The notes beneath the pieces were generated by a model, which did no database searches, was not told where the DNA came from, and worked only from the letters and a program-made list of their open reading frames with translations. From the NCBI GenBank assembly GCA_017381475.1, contig JAFOCD010000062.1, positions 1-41,279 of the forward strand: a stretch of DNA of 41,279 bases, given 5' to 3'. Made by a program: the position numbers and the translations under genes. This document shows, one piece after another, positions 24,216 to 32,702 of the stretch. Source of the DNA: Bacteroidaceae bacterium (lineage in GTDB: Bacteria; Bacteroidota; Bacteroidia; Bacteroidales; Bacteroidaceae). Numbering within the stretch: the stretch's first letter is position 1; each line of letters opens with the position of its first letter.

Positions 24216-27143
24216 ATGCCAAGGCGTATATTAGCAATATTCTTTTGCTTCTTGGGAATATCGGTTTTGTCGGCACAAAGTGTCGACAAAACTGTTTCAC
24301 GCGCCTTGGCCGAGTATTTCAAGAATTATAAGTCCGACAGGACGCAGCTCCGTTATTCAGCGCTTGACAAACGCAAGAACAACATCGTTGTGAACAACAA
24401 GGCCAAGAAGGTGACCATCTATGTAAATGAGGCGTTTGCCGGCCAGGCCTTTACATCCGATGAGGTAAAGCGCATATACAAGGATGTCCGTGCAATCCTT
24501 CCATCCAAATTAAGGAAATATTCCATTGATATAGTCTATGACGGCCGGAGCATAGATGAGCGCGTTCCTAATATCATACGCAGCGGAAAGGTCGACAAAT
24601 CAAGGCTTTGGGGCAAGATTGAATATGATGGTACGCCATGGGTGCGCAATGCAAGCCGTCCCTTTGAGGTGCACGCCGGGTTGGATGGCCGTCACTTGGC
24701 TGTTTGGCAAAGTCACGGCAACTACTACAATATGGAACTTAATGTCTGGAAATGGCAGCGTCCATTGCTCTATTGCACTGTCGAGGATCTGTTTACCCAG
24801 TCGATAGTCGTGCCGTTCCTCATGCCAATGCTCGAGAATGCCGGTGCGGTGGTCTACACACCGCGCGAGCGCGACTGGCAACCCAATTGTGTCATTGTAG
24901 ACAACGACAAATGTGCCTATGGCTCAAAATACATTGAGCAGAATGGGCGTGACCGTAAATGGAGCACCTGTGCTCCGGGCTATGCGCCTGCAAAGGATGT
25001 CTATTATGACCTTGATGACCCGTTCGTGATGGGAACGTCACGTGTGGTCGATGCAATGCGTAGCAAAAAACGTAATGCCAAGGTCGTTTGGCGTCCCGAT
25101 ATTCCTGAGAGTGGCGATTATGCGGTCTATGTGTCATACGAGACCTTTGAGAATTCAATACCCGATGCTCTTTATACCGTAATGCACAGCGGTGGCGAAA
25201 CCAGTTTCGAGGTAAATCAGACAATGGGTGGCAGCACTTGGGTCTATTTGGGGACTTTCCATTTTGACAAAGGCGTAGATGAGGCGCAAGGTGTTGTCCT
25301 CACCAACTATAGCCGCCACGAGGGCGTTGTCAGTGCCGATGCGGTGCGCTTTGGTGGAGGAATGGGCAATGTTGCCCGTGGCGTCGAGTCAAAGACAAGC
25401 GGGATGCCGCGTTATCTTGAGGCTGCACGCTATAATTTGCAGACAAGTGGTTTCCCGTTCGATGTCTATTCGGCATACAAGGGCGAGAATGACTACCGCG
25501 ACGATGTCGTGGGTCGTCCACATTCAGTGAATTATCTTTCTGGTGGTTCGGTATATAACCCCGATACAACGGGACTCAAGGTTCCTCTTGAACTCTCTTT
25601 CGGTTTTCATTCAGATGCCGGAGTCCTTCCGGGCAATGAGGTCGTCGGTTCCTTAGGTGTGGTGACTACCAGATTTAATGGCGATACTCTTGAAACCGGA
25701 CTTTCGCGTCAAATGTCGCGCGACCTAGTATCTTACCTTCTTAATAATGTTCAGGATGATATTACAGCCCGTTATGGTGGGCATTGGCCTGTGCGTGGAA
25801 TTCTTGACAGAAATTATGGCGAGACGCGCGTGCCATATATCCCTTCGGTGATTTTTGAATCGCTGTCGCATCAGAACTTCATGGACATGGTCTACGGACA
25901 TGACCCCGATTTCAAGTTTACAATTGCGCGTGCAGTCTATAAGTCTCTGCTCAAGCACCTTTGCTATGTTCACGACCGTGAATTTGTAGTCCAGCCGTTG
26001 CCCGTGAGCAATTTCTCAATGTCGATGCTCCAGAATGACGAGGAGATCGAACTTCGCTGGCGCCCGGTGGAGGATCCGCTTGAACCCACAGCTGTCCCTG
26101 ACAAATACATTGTATATAAAAGCATTAATGGAGGCGGCTATGATAACGGTACTGTAGTCAAGGAGCCATGTTGCATTATGCCTGTGGAAAAGGGGGTGAT
26201 ATATTGCTTCAAGGTTGCTGCACTTAATGCAGGCGGTTGCAGCCTGCCGTCCGAGGAACTCTCGCTGTATCTTGCGAAGAATGAAAAGGCGAGGGTTCTT
26301 GTGGTGAACGGTTTCCATCGTTTGAGCGGTCCCGAGGCGGTTTCTACCGATGAACAGGCAGGCTTTGATCTTGACCAGGATCCGGGTGTCCCTTATATGC
26401 GTACGCCGGAGTACAGTGGCAGGCAGCTCGATTTTATGCGCGAGAATATCAATATAGAGGATGGGTTGGGCCTGAGCGGCCGTGAGTACGAAGGTATACT
26501 GATTGCCGGCAATACATTCGACTATCCGTTTGTCCATGGCAGGGCGTTGGCCGACAATGGTTACAGTTTCTTGTCATGTGGCAGCGAGGCTGTGATCGAC
26601 GGCGAAGTGAATATGTCTGATTATGCGGTTGTTGATTTGATACTTGGTGCAGAAAAGCAGGGTGGTGACGGCTCTTTTCTGCATTATAACCGCCCTTATA
26701 AAACCTTCCCTGCTACATTGCAGGAAAAATTGACCGCATATTGTCAAGGTGGTGGCAAACTTTTTGTCAGCGGTGCATTCATAGCCGGTGATATGCAGGG
26801 TAGTGATTCCGATAAAAACTTTATTCGCGATGTGCTGCACTATGATTATGGCGGAACAATTTCAGATGTCAGTGATGATGTCATAAGTGGTTCCGGCTTG
26901 CGTTTCTCTATCTCGCGTGAAGTCAATGAGGCTTGCTATGCGGTATCCCGCCCCGATGTGCTTGTTCCAGTTAATGGGGCATTTGTCTCTTTTGTTTTCG
27001 CTGGTAGCAAGGAGAGTGCTGCAGTTGCATATTCGGGCGAAGACTACCGTGTCCTGTCTGCTAGTTTCCCCTTTGAAGCTGTACTCTCCCCAATGCAACG
27101 TGCCAAACTCATGGGCGCAGTCATGAGGTTTCTTTTGAAGTAA
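24216..27143 (+). CDS. Large secreted protein: amidase_3-like fold interrupted by golvesin-type domain, plus FN3
   Basis: 975-aa exported protein (signal peptide MPRRILAIFFCFLGISVLSA). Around 160-220, LAVWQSHGNYYN...TVEDLFTQSIVVPFLMPMLENAGAVVYTPRERD resembles the first half of an N-acetylmuramoyl-L-alanine amidase (amidase_3) with His167 and Glu190 as possible zinc ligands. About 285-385 is a beta-sandwich like the golvesin C-terminal domain (VVWRPDIPESGDYAVYVSYE). The amidase-like fold seems to resume at about 455-570 with FGFHSDAG (His465) and VIFESLSHQNFMDM (Glu548, a candidate catalytic residue), then an FN3-like domain (about 590-690) and a C-terminal alpha/beta region (about 695-975). 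Relatives are often labelled 'xanthan lyase' in databases; the sequence favours a peptidoglycan amidase, which is inference. Follows the 91-aa protein by 15 nt. Confidence 0.75.
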   Translation: MPRRILAIFFCFLGISVLSAQSVDKTVSRALAEYFKNYKSDRTQLRYSALDKRKNNIVVNNKAKKVTIYVNEAFAGQAFTSDEVKRIYKDVRAILPSKLRKYSIDIVYDGRSIDERVPNIIRSGKVDKSRLWGKIEYDGTPWVRNASRPFEVHAGLDGRHLAVWQSHGNYYNMELNVWKWQRPLLYCTVEDLFTQSIVVPFLMPMLENAGAVVYTPRERDWQPNCVIVDNDKCAYGSKYIEQNGRDRKWSTCAPGYAPAKDVYYDLDDPFVMGTSRVVDAMRSKKRNAKVVWRPDIPESGDYAVYVSYETFENSIPDALYTVMHSGGETSFEVNQTMGGSTWVYLGTFHFDKGVDEAQGVVLTNYSRHEGVVSADAVRFGGGMGNVARGVESKTSGMPRYLEAARYNLQTSGFPFDVYSAYKGENDYRDDVVGRPHSVNYLSGGSVYNPDTTGLKVPLELSFGFHSDAGVLPGNEVVGSLGVVTTRFNGDTLETGLSRQMSRDLVSYLLNNVQDDITARYGGHWPVRGILDRNYGETRVPYIPSVIFESLSHQNFMDMVYGHDPDFKFTIARAVYKSLLKHLCYVHDREFVVQPLPVSNFSMSMLQNDEEIELRWRPVEDPLEPTAVPDKYIVYKSINGGGYDNGTVVKEPCCIMPVEKGVIYCFKVAALNAGGCSLPSEELSLYLAKNEKARVLVVNGFHRLSGPEAVSTDEQAGFDLDQDPGVPYMRTPEYSGRQLDFMRENINIEDGLGLSGREYEGILIAGNTFDYPFVHGRALADNGYSFLSCGSEAVIDGEVNMSDYAVVDLILGAEKQGGDGSFLHYNRPYKTFPATLQEKLTAYCQGGGKLFVSGAFIAGDMQGSDSDKNFIRDVLHYDYGGTISDVSDDVISGSGLRFSISREVNEACYAVSRPDVLVPVNGAFVSFVFAGSKESAAVAYSGEDYRVLSASFPFEAVLSPMQRAKLMGAVMRFLLK

Positions 27144-27163
27144 TCTCTTTTTAGTGTATTAAT

Positions 27164-27355
27164 GCCTAAAAGGCCTAAAAGGGCTTGAATGCCCAAAAGG
27201 CCTGTGGCTCTTTCCGCTTCCCGCTTTCCGTTTTCCGTTTTCCGCTTTCCGTTTTCCGTTTTCCGCTTTCCGTTTTCCGTTTTCCGCTTTCCGTTTTCCG
27301 TTTTCCGCTTTCCGTTTTCCGCTTCCCCCTTTTCGCCCTTTTGGCCCTTTTAGCC
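27164..27355. repeat. Heptamer-based minisatellite flanked by 21-bp inverted repeats
   Basis: From 27224 to 27321 there are 4.7 copies of a 21-bp unit made of the heptamers CTTTCCG, TTTTCCG and TTTTCCG. One strand is almost pure pyrimidine. Outside it, GCCTAAAAGGCCTAAAAGGGC (27164-27184, written here as one 21-bp arm beginning GCCTAAAAGG) is inverted at 27335-27355 with 18 of 21 matches. A 74-codon open frame (27185-27409) reads through it as FRFPLSV repeats, but it is probably fortuitous because the repeat length is a multiple of three. The structure is downstream of the amidase-like gene. Confidence 0.85.
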
Positions 27356-27714
27356 TTTATATTATATATTATAATGTACGCGCGTAGCGTGCATTCTTCT
27401 TTATGTTAAAAAGTGTAGAAACTGTAATCATTTTAAAAATATCTCATTGTGCGCTTTCTGTTTATTTTGACTAACTTTTTGTAAAAAATGCAGTTTTTGC
27501 CTGTTTTTTTATTTTGAATGTTGATAATCAATGTAATAGTGCGGTGGTTTGATGTTGTTGGTGTAGAAAAGTTTGCTATAAAGCCCTGTTAAAGTTGTTG
27601 CACATAATGGGTGTAAATGAGCAAAAAGAGCGAAAAAATGCCATTTTGATGCAATTTTATCACATTTGTTGAAAAAAAGTGCTTAACTTATTTTAAACTT
27701 TGAAAATAAAATTA
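27356..27714. other. AT-rich intergenic region upstream of susC
   Basis: About 360 bp with no convincing open frame on either strand. It is A+T-rich with many short T and A runs and carries no recognised RNA gene. It probably holds upstream control sequence for the SusC operon. Confidence 0.6.
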
Positions 27715-27753
27715 TACTTTCGCGCCATTCATTCCCTTTAGTTTGGGAGTGAA
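27715..27753 (+). promoter_or_regulatory. Probable -7 box and 5' leader hairpin of the SusC operon
   Basis: TACTTTCG (27715-27722) is one change from TAnnTTTG. Just after it, TTCATTCCC (27728-27736) pairs with GGGAGTGAA (27745-27753) over 9 bp, including one G-U pair, around an 8-nt loop. The transcript would thus begin with a stem-loop, followed by an A/T-rich 50-nt stretch before the SusC ATG at 27805. The hairpin may stabilise the message; this is inference. Confidence 0.5.
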
Positions 27754-27804
27754 GTTTACAAAAAGACACAATTTCATTATTATTATTAACTTAAATTCAT
27801 TATT

Positions 27805-30800
27805 ATGAAAAGAGTGCTATTTCTATTGACCTTTATCTGTATGGGTATAGGTATGGCAACAGCGCAAACCTCAACTATCAAGGGTAGAGTATACTCTGAG
27901 GCTGACGGTGAGCCTGTTTTCAGTGCCTCTGTGTTCGTGATTGGTACTACTGTTGGTGCCAGCACAGATATGGATGGTAATTTTACAATTGAAAATGTGC
28001 CTGCAACTGCAACAACTATCCGTGTATCATACGTTGGTATGACAACACAGGAGGTTAAGATCCTTCGCGACAAGCCAATGAGAATTGCTCTTGTTGAGGA
28101 TGGTGTGTCACTCGATGAGGTGATGGTCGTTGCTTACGGTACAGCTAAGAAATCGGCGTTTACCGGTTCGGCGGCAGTAGTAAAATCTGAGGAGATCGGT
28201 AAGATCCAGACCTCAAACGCTGCAAATGCTCTTACAGGTAAGATGGCCGGTGTGCAGTTGACAAACGCATCAGGTCAGCCTGGTGCAACAACTCCAACTA
28301 TCCGCGTACGTGGTATTACCTCAATCAACGCAGGTAATGCTCCTTTGATTATCGTTGACGGTGTTCCTTTTGAAGGCGACTTGAACAACATCAGTACACA
28401 GGATATCGAGTCTATGACAGTGTTGAAGGATGCTGCTTCAAATGCACTTTACGGTGCACGTGGTGCCAACGGTGTTATGATTATTACTACAAAGAAGGGT
28501 CAGAGTGGTTCGGCACGTGTTACATTCGATGCAAAGTGGGGTTCTAACTCTCGCGCATCACAGAACTACAACTACATCACAGACCCAGCTCAGTACTACG
28601 AGGTTTACTACCAGGCATTGAAGAACTATTATATGAGCAGTGGCAAGAGCGAGCGTGAGGCTTACGTTGCAGCCAATGCCGGCCTTATCAATGGTTCTAC
28701 AGGTTTGGGTTACAATGTGTTCTCTGTTCCTGAGGGCCAGTATATGATTGGTTCTAACGGCAAGTTGAACCCTAACGCAACACTCGGTAACCTTATCACA
28801 TATAAGGGACAGCAGTATCTTCTTACTCCCGATGACTACATGGATGAGGCTTACAACAACAGCTTCCGTCAGGAGTACAACCTTAACGTATCTGCCGGTA
28901 ACGACAAGTCTTCTTTCTATGCATCTGTCAATTACTTGGACAATGAGGGTATCACAGCAAACTCTGATTATGAGCGTCTGACAGCTCGTTTGAAGGCTGA
29001 TTACAAGGTGAAGAACTGGTTGAAGGTTGGTGCAAACATGGCTTATACACACTTCGATGCGAACTCACTTGGCGAGGATGGTGCTTCAAACTCAAGCGGT
29101 AACATCTTTGCTTATGCTACCCAGATTGCTCCTATCTATCCATTGTTCATGCGTGATGCCAATGGTAACATCATCAAGGACGAGAGAGGTATGGCACGTT
29201 ACGATTATGGTGATGGTGACTATGCAGGTTTGGAACGTCCTCACCTACCTGGCGGTAACCCTTATTCTGCAAACTTGCTCGACAAGAACCACAGCGAGGG
29301 TAATGCAATGACAGCAAATGGTTTTGCCGAGATTACATTCCTCAAGCACTTCAAGTTTACTTGGATTAGCAGTGCCGATTTGACAGAGTCACGTTCAACA
29401 AGTACTACAAACCCCTACTATGGTTCATATGCAAGCTCTAACGGTATTGTAAACAAGGCTCACAGCCGTTCATTGGCAACTACTCATCAGCAGATTTTGA
29501 ACTGGGAGCAGTCTTTCGGCGACAACAACTTCAATGTTATGGCCGGTCACGAGTACTTCCGCCGCCACTACTACTATCTCTATGCTAGCCGCAGCAATCA
29601 GTTCGATCCAACAAATACTGAGCTTGCCGGTGCAATCACAGAGAGCGGTAGTAATTCTTACACAACAGATTACAATAACGAGGGCTTCATCGGCCGTGTA
29701 ATGTATGACTATGCAAATAGATACTATTTGCAGGCATCTTTCCGTCGTGATGCTTCTTCTCGTTTCCATCCCGATAACCGTTGGGGTAACTTCTGGTCAG
29801 CTTCATTTGCTTGGGATATCACAAAGGAGAGTTGGTTCACTGCAAGCAAGGTGAATATGTTGAAGCTTAAGGCTTCTTACGGTGAGCAGGGTAACGACCA
29901 GATTAACAACTACCTCTATACAAATATCTATAACATTGTGAACGCCGGTGGTCATCCAGCAGCTGTTCCTTCATCAATGGGTAACAAGGATATCAGCTGG
30001 GAGAAACAGGGTAACTTCAATGCCGGTTTCGACTTCGAGTTCTTCAATGGCCGTTTGGGCGGTTCTGTAGATTACTTCTACCGTAAAACATCAGACCAGC
30101 TCTTCTTCTTCCCATTGCCACCTTCAATGGGTTACACCGGTTATTTTGCCAATGTCGGTGATATGAGCAACAATGGTGTTGAGGTTGATTTGAGGGCAAC
30201 TCCTGTAAAGACAAAGGATTTCGAGTGGAACATCAACTTGAACTTTACAAGCTACAAGAACAAGATTACTTATCTGCCCGAGGAGCGTAAAACTATGGAG
30301 GTTGACGGTGTGAAAGGTTTCTCAAGCGGTAGCTACTTCTATGGCGAGGGTCAGCCTATCTACACAATGCACTTGAAAGACTATGCAGGCGTTGACGAGA
30401 AAGGTCAGTCTTTGTGGTGGATGAATAAGGAACAGGCAGTTGTGGATGCTAATGGTAATCCAATGATGGATGCTGATGGTAAGCCAATGATGGAGACTGT
30501 TAAGGTAAAGACAGACAATTATGATGCAGCAAGCTACTACCTCTGCGGTACTACATTGCCCGATGCATATGGTGGTTTCGGTACTTCATTGACTTGGAAG
30601 GGCTTTGACTTCTCTATTGATTTCGCATACCAGATTGGTGGTCAGACCTATGATAGCGACTACGCTTCACTTATGGCTTCTCCAACATCAACTTCTCGCG
30701 GTACAAACATCCACGCTGACGTCCTGAACTCTTGGACAGAGAGCAACAACAGCAGCATTCCACGTTGGCAGTATAACGATGAGTTCTCATCTGCATCTTC

Positions 30801-31047
30801 AACACGTTTCTTGACAGATGCCTCTTATTTGAGCTTGCAGAACATCAATATCGGTTATACATTGCCAAGAATGCTTACCAAGAAGATGGGTATTGAGAGA
30901 TTGCGTATTTATGCTGCTGCTGACAACATCTGGTACTGGTCACAGCGCCAGGGACTCGACCCACGTCAGAGCATCAGCGGTGGTGCAACAGCATCTTATT
31001 ACTCACCAATCCGCACAATTTCAGGTGGTTTGACATTGACATTCTAA
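27805..31047 (+). CDS. SusC/RagA-type TonB-dependent outer-membrane transporter
   Basis: 1080-aa outer-membrane importer. Domain order: signal peptide (1-20, MKRVLFLLTFICMGIGMATA), carboxypeptidase-regulatory-like domain (about 24-98, IKGRVYSEADGEPVFSASVFV), TonB box DEVMVVAYGT (104-113), plug (about 112-225, with IRVRGITSINAGNAPLIIVDGV and NALYGARGANGVMIITTKKG), then a beta-barrel to the C-terminus ending SGGLTLTF. SusC proteins form a lidded complex with the SusD lipoprotein encoded next and import glycans or peptides using TonB energy. The substrate is unknown; no glycosidase or peptidase is adjacent. Codon use is strongly biased (GGT, AAC, CGT), implying high expression. A 24-bp tandem pair inside the barrel (about 30446-30493) gives DANGNPMM DADGKPMM. 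Confidence 0.97.
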   Translation: MKRVLFLLTFICMGIGMATAQTSTIKGRVYSEADGEPVFSASVFVIGTTVGASTDMDGNFTIENVPATATTIRVSYVGMTTQEVKILRDKPMRIALVEDGVSLDEVMVVAYGTAKKSAFTGSAAVVKSEEIGKIQTSNAANALTGKMAGVQLTNASGQPGATTPTIRVRGITSINAGNAPLIIVDGVPFEGDLNNISTQDIESMTVLKDAASNALYGARGANGVMIITTKKGQSGSARVTFDAKWGSNSRASQNYNYITDPAQYYEVYYQALKNYYMSSGKSEREAYVAANAGLINGSTGLGYNVFSVPEGQYMIGSNGKLNPNATLGNLITYKGQQYLLTPDDYMDEAYNNSFRQEYNLNVSAGNDKSSFYASVNYLDNEGITANSDYERLTARLKADYKVKNWLKVGANMAYTHFDANSLGEDGASNSSGNIFAYATQIAPIYPLFMRDANGNIIKDERGMARYDYGDGDYAGLERPHLPGGNPYSANLLDKNHSEGNAMTANGFAEITFLKHFKFTWISSADLTESRSTSTTNPYYGSYASSNGIVNKAHSRSLATTHQQILNWEQSFGDNNFNVMAGHEYFRRHYYYLYASRSNQFDPTNTELAGAITESGSNSYTTDYNNEGFIGRVMYDYANRYYLQASFRRDASSRFHPDNRWGNFWSASFAWDITKESWFTASKVNMLKLKASYGEQGNDQINNYLYTNIYNIVNAGGHPAAVPSSMGNKDISWEKQGNFNAGFDFEFFNGRLGGSVDYFYRKTSDQLFFFPLPPSMGYTGYFANVGDMSNNGVEVDLRATPVKTKDFEWNINLNFTSYKNKITYLPEERKTMEVDGVKGFSSGSYFYGEGQPIYTMHLKDYAGVDEKGQSLWWMNKEQAVVDANGNPMMDADGKPMMETVKVKTDNYDAASYYLCGTTLPDAYGGFGTSLTWKGFDFSIDFAYQIGGQTYDSDYASLMASPTSTSRGTNIHADVLNSWTESNNSSIPRWQYNDEFSSASSTRFLTDASYLSLQNINIGYTLPRMLTKKMGIERLRIYAAADNIWYWSQRQGLDPRQSISGGATASYYSPIRTISGGLTLTF

Positions 31048-31065
31048 TCAAAAAAACAGATTATT

Positions 31066-32679
31066 ATGAGAACTAATATAACAAAAATATTTGCAGGTAT
31101 GTGCTGCGTTGCAAGTTTGTTTACAGCAACAAGCTGCGTCGAAGAAACATTTCCTACAAACGCTGCGACTGAGGATCAGTTGCGTGACGCCGGTGCAAAG
31201 GGAACCGAGGCTCTTCTTTGGGCCATGCCGGCATTCTTGAATAACTTTAACACTCAGGGTGGTGAAGCCCACTGGGATTGGGGTTACGGTTCTATAATGC
31301 ACATTCGTGACGTTATGACTGCCGATATGACTGTTGTTGCCACCAGTTACGACTGGTATCAGTCTTGGGCTCTCAACCAGAATATCGGTGAGGCTTATGC
31401 ATCTACCCAGTTCTTGTGGAACTACTATTATCAGTTCATCCAGACATCAAACAACCTTTTGGCAACTGTTGATTCAACAACAGCATCTACCAACGATGAG
31501 CTTGGTATGGTTGGTGCAGCACACGCATTCCGTGCACACGCATACCTCGAGGCTTCTCAGATGTATGAGTTCTTGCCAAATGACAAAATTGATACCATTA
31601 ACATTGCAGGTAACAGTGTCCACAAACTTACAATGCCTATCGTTCGCGAGGGTATGGCCGAGGCCGAGGCACGCAACAACCCACGTGCAACACGTGAGCA
31701 GATGGCTGCGTTCATCCTTGCCGACCTTGACGCTGCCGAAAAACTCATCGGTAACCTCAAGATTGCAAGCAAGACAATTCCTCACTTGGATGTTGTCTAT
31801 GGTTTGAAGGCACGTTACTATATGTGGTTGGGCGATTACGAGAATGCCAAGAAGTATGCTCGTCTTGCCATCGACAATAACACCGGTGCTGTGATGACAC
31901 GCGAGGATTGCTTGAGCACAACATCTGGCTTCAACGATCCAACCAAGTGGATGTGGGCTTCTACAACACAGAAAGAGGATGATGTTGTCAGCACAGGTAT
32001 CATCAACTGGACATCTTGGATGTCTCCCGAGGCACGCTATGGTTATAGCGCTGCGGGCGCAGTGTCGATGATTGATGCTGCGTTGTACAACCGTATCAAG
32101 GATACCGACTTCCGTAAGCTTATGTACAAGGCTCCAGAGGGTGGTGCTCTTGCAGGAAAGGAACCTTTTATCGATGCTGAATGGGGTGCAGAACTTCCTG
32201 AGTATGCAGCTATCAAGTTCCGTCCTAACGAGGGTAACACCGAGGAGTACACTGTTGGTTCTTCATCAGCATTCCCATTGATGCGTGTCGAGGAGATGTA
32301 CTTCATCGAGGCTGAGGCTGCCGAACACATTGCTCCTGGTGCTGGTATCGCTCTCCTTACTGACTTTATGGTTGCTAACCGTGACTCAAAGTATGCATAT
32401 GCTGCTATCAACGAGAACGCAGGTGTTGAGGAGATCTTGTTCCACAAGCGTGTTGAACTTTGGGGTGAGGGATTGTCATTCTTCGACTACAAGCGTTTGA
32501 ATATGTCGGTAACACGTGCTTACGAAGGCTCAAATGTTGACCCACAGCGTATGTATAACACCGATGGTCGCCCTGCTTGGATGAACTTCTGTATTGTTCG
32601 TAGCGAAAAGAACAATAATGCAGCTTTGATTGGCTTTGAGAACCCCGACCCATCAGGCGCTTATAAGCCAGTAGAGTAA
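31066..32679 (+). CDS. SusD/RagB-type nutrient-binding outer-membrane lipoprotein
   Basis: 537-aa surface lipoprotein. The lipobox ends at Cys24 (SLFTATSC), followed by VEETF, compatible with the acidic surface-export signal of Bacteroidetes lipoproteins. The middle has the helical TPR-like pattern of SusD (WNYYYQFIQTSNNLLATVDS, GAAHAFRAHAYLEASQMYEF, LKARYYMWLGDYENAKKYARLA), and the C-terminal region has FPLMRVEEMYFIEAEAAEH and RVELWGEGLSFFDYKRLNM, both typical. It partners the SusC transporter 18 nt upstream and forms the lid that binds ligand. Highly biased codon use, as in SusC. Confidence 0.96.
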   Translation: MRTNITKIFAGMCCVASLFTATSCVEETFPTNAATEDQLRDAGAKGTEALLWAMPAFLNNFNTQGGEAHWDWGYGSIMHIRDVMTADMTVVATSYDWYQSWALNQNIGEAYASTQFLWNYYYQFIQTSNNLLATVDSTTASTNDELGMVGAAHAFRAHAYLEASQMYEFLPNDKIDTINIAGNSVHKLTMPIVREGMAEAEARNNPRATREQMAAFILADLDAAEKLIGNLKIASKTIPHLDVVYGLKARYYMWLGDYENAKKYARLAIDNNTGAVMTREDCLSTTSGFNDPTKWMWASTTQKEDDVVSTGIINWTSWMSPEARYGYSAAGAVSMIDAALYNRIKDTDFRKLMYKAPEGGALAGKEPFIDAEWGAELPEYAAIKFRPNEGNTEEYTVGSSSAFPLMRVEEMYFIEAEAAEHIAPGAGIALLTDFMVANRDSKYAYAAINENAGVEEILFHKRVELWGEGLSFFDYKRLNMSVTRAYEGSNVDPQRMYNTDGRPAWMNFCIVRSEKNNNAALIGFENPDPSGAYKPVE

Positions 32680-32702
32680 TAGTTTTTTTAAAAGATAATA
32701 TT

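Noticed and set aside
27224-27321. CRISPR array candidate
   Set aside because: Units are contiguous 21-mers of a low-complexity heptamer with no spacers and no cas genes in the window.
27185-27409. 74-codon frame of FRFPLSV repeats followed by a hydrophobic tail
   Set aside because: Generated by the 21-bp minisatellite; no start context or homologous pattern, though the hydrophobic tail is superficially protein-like.
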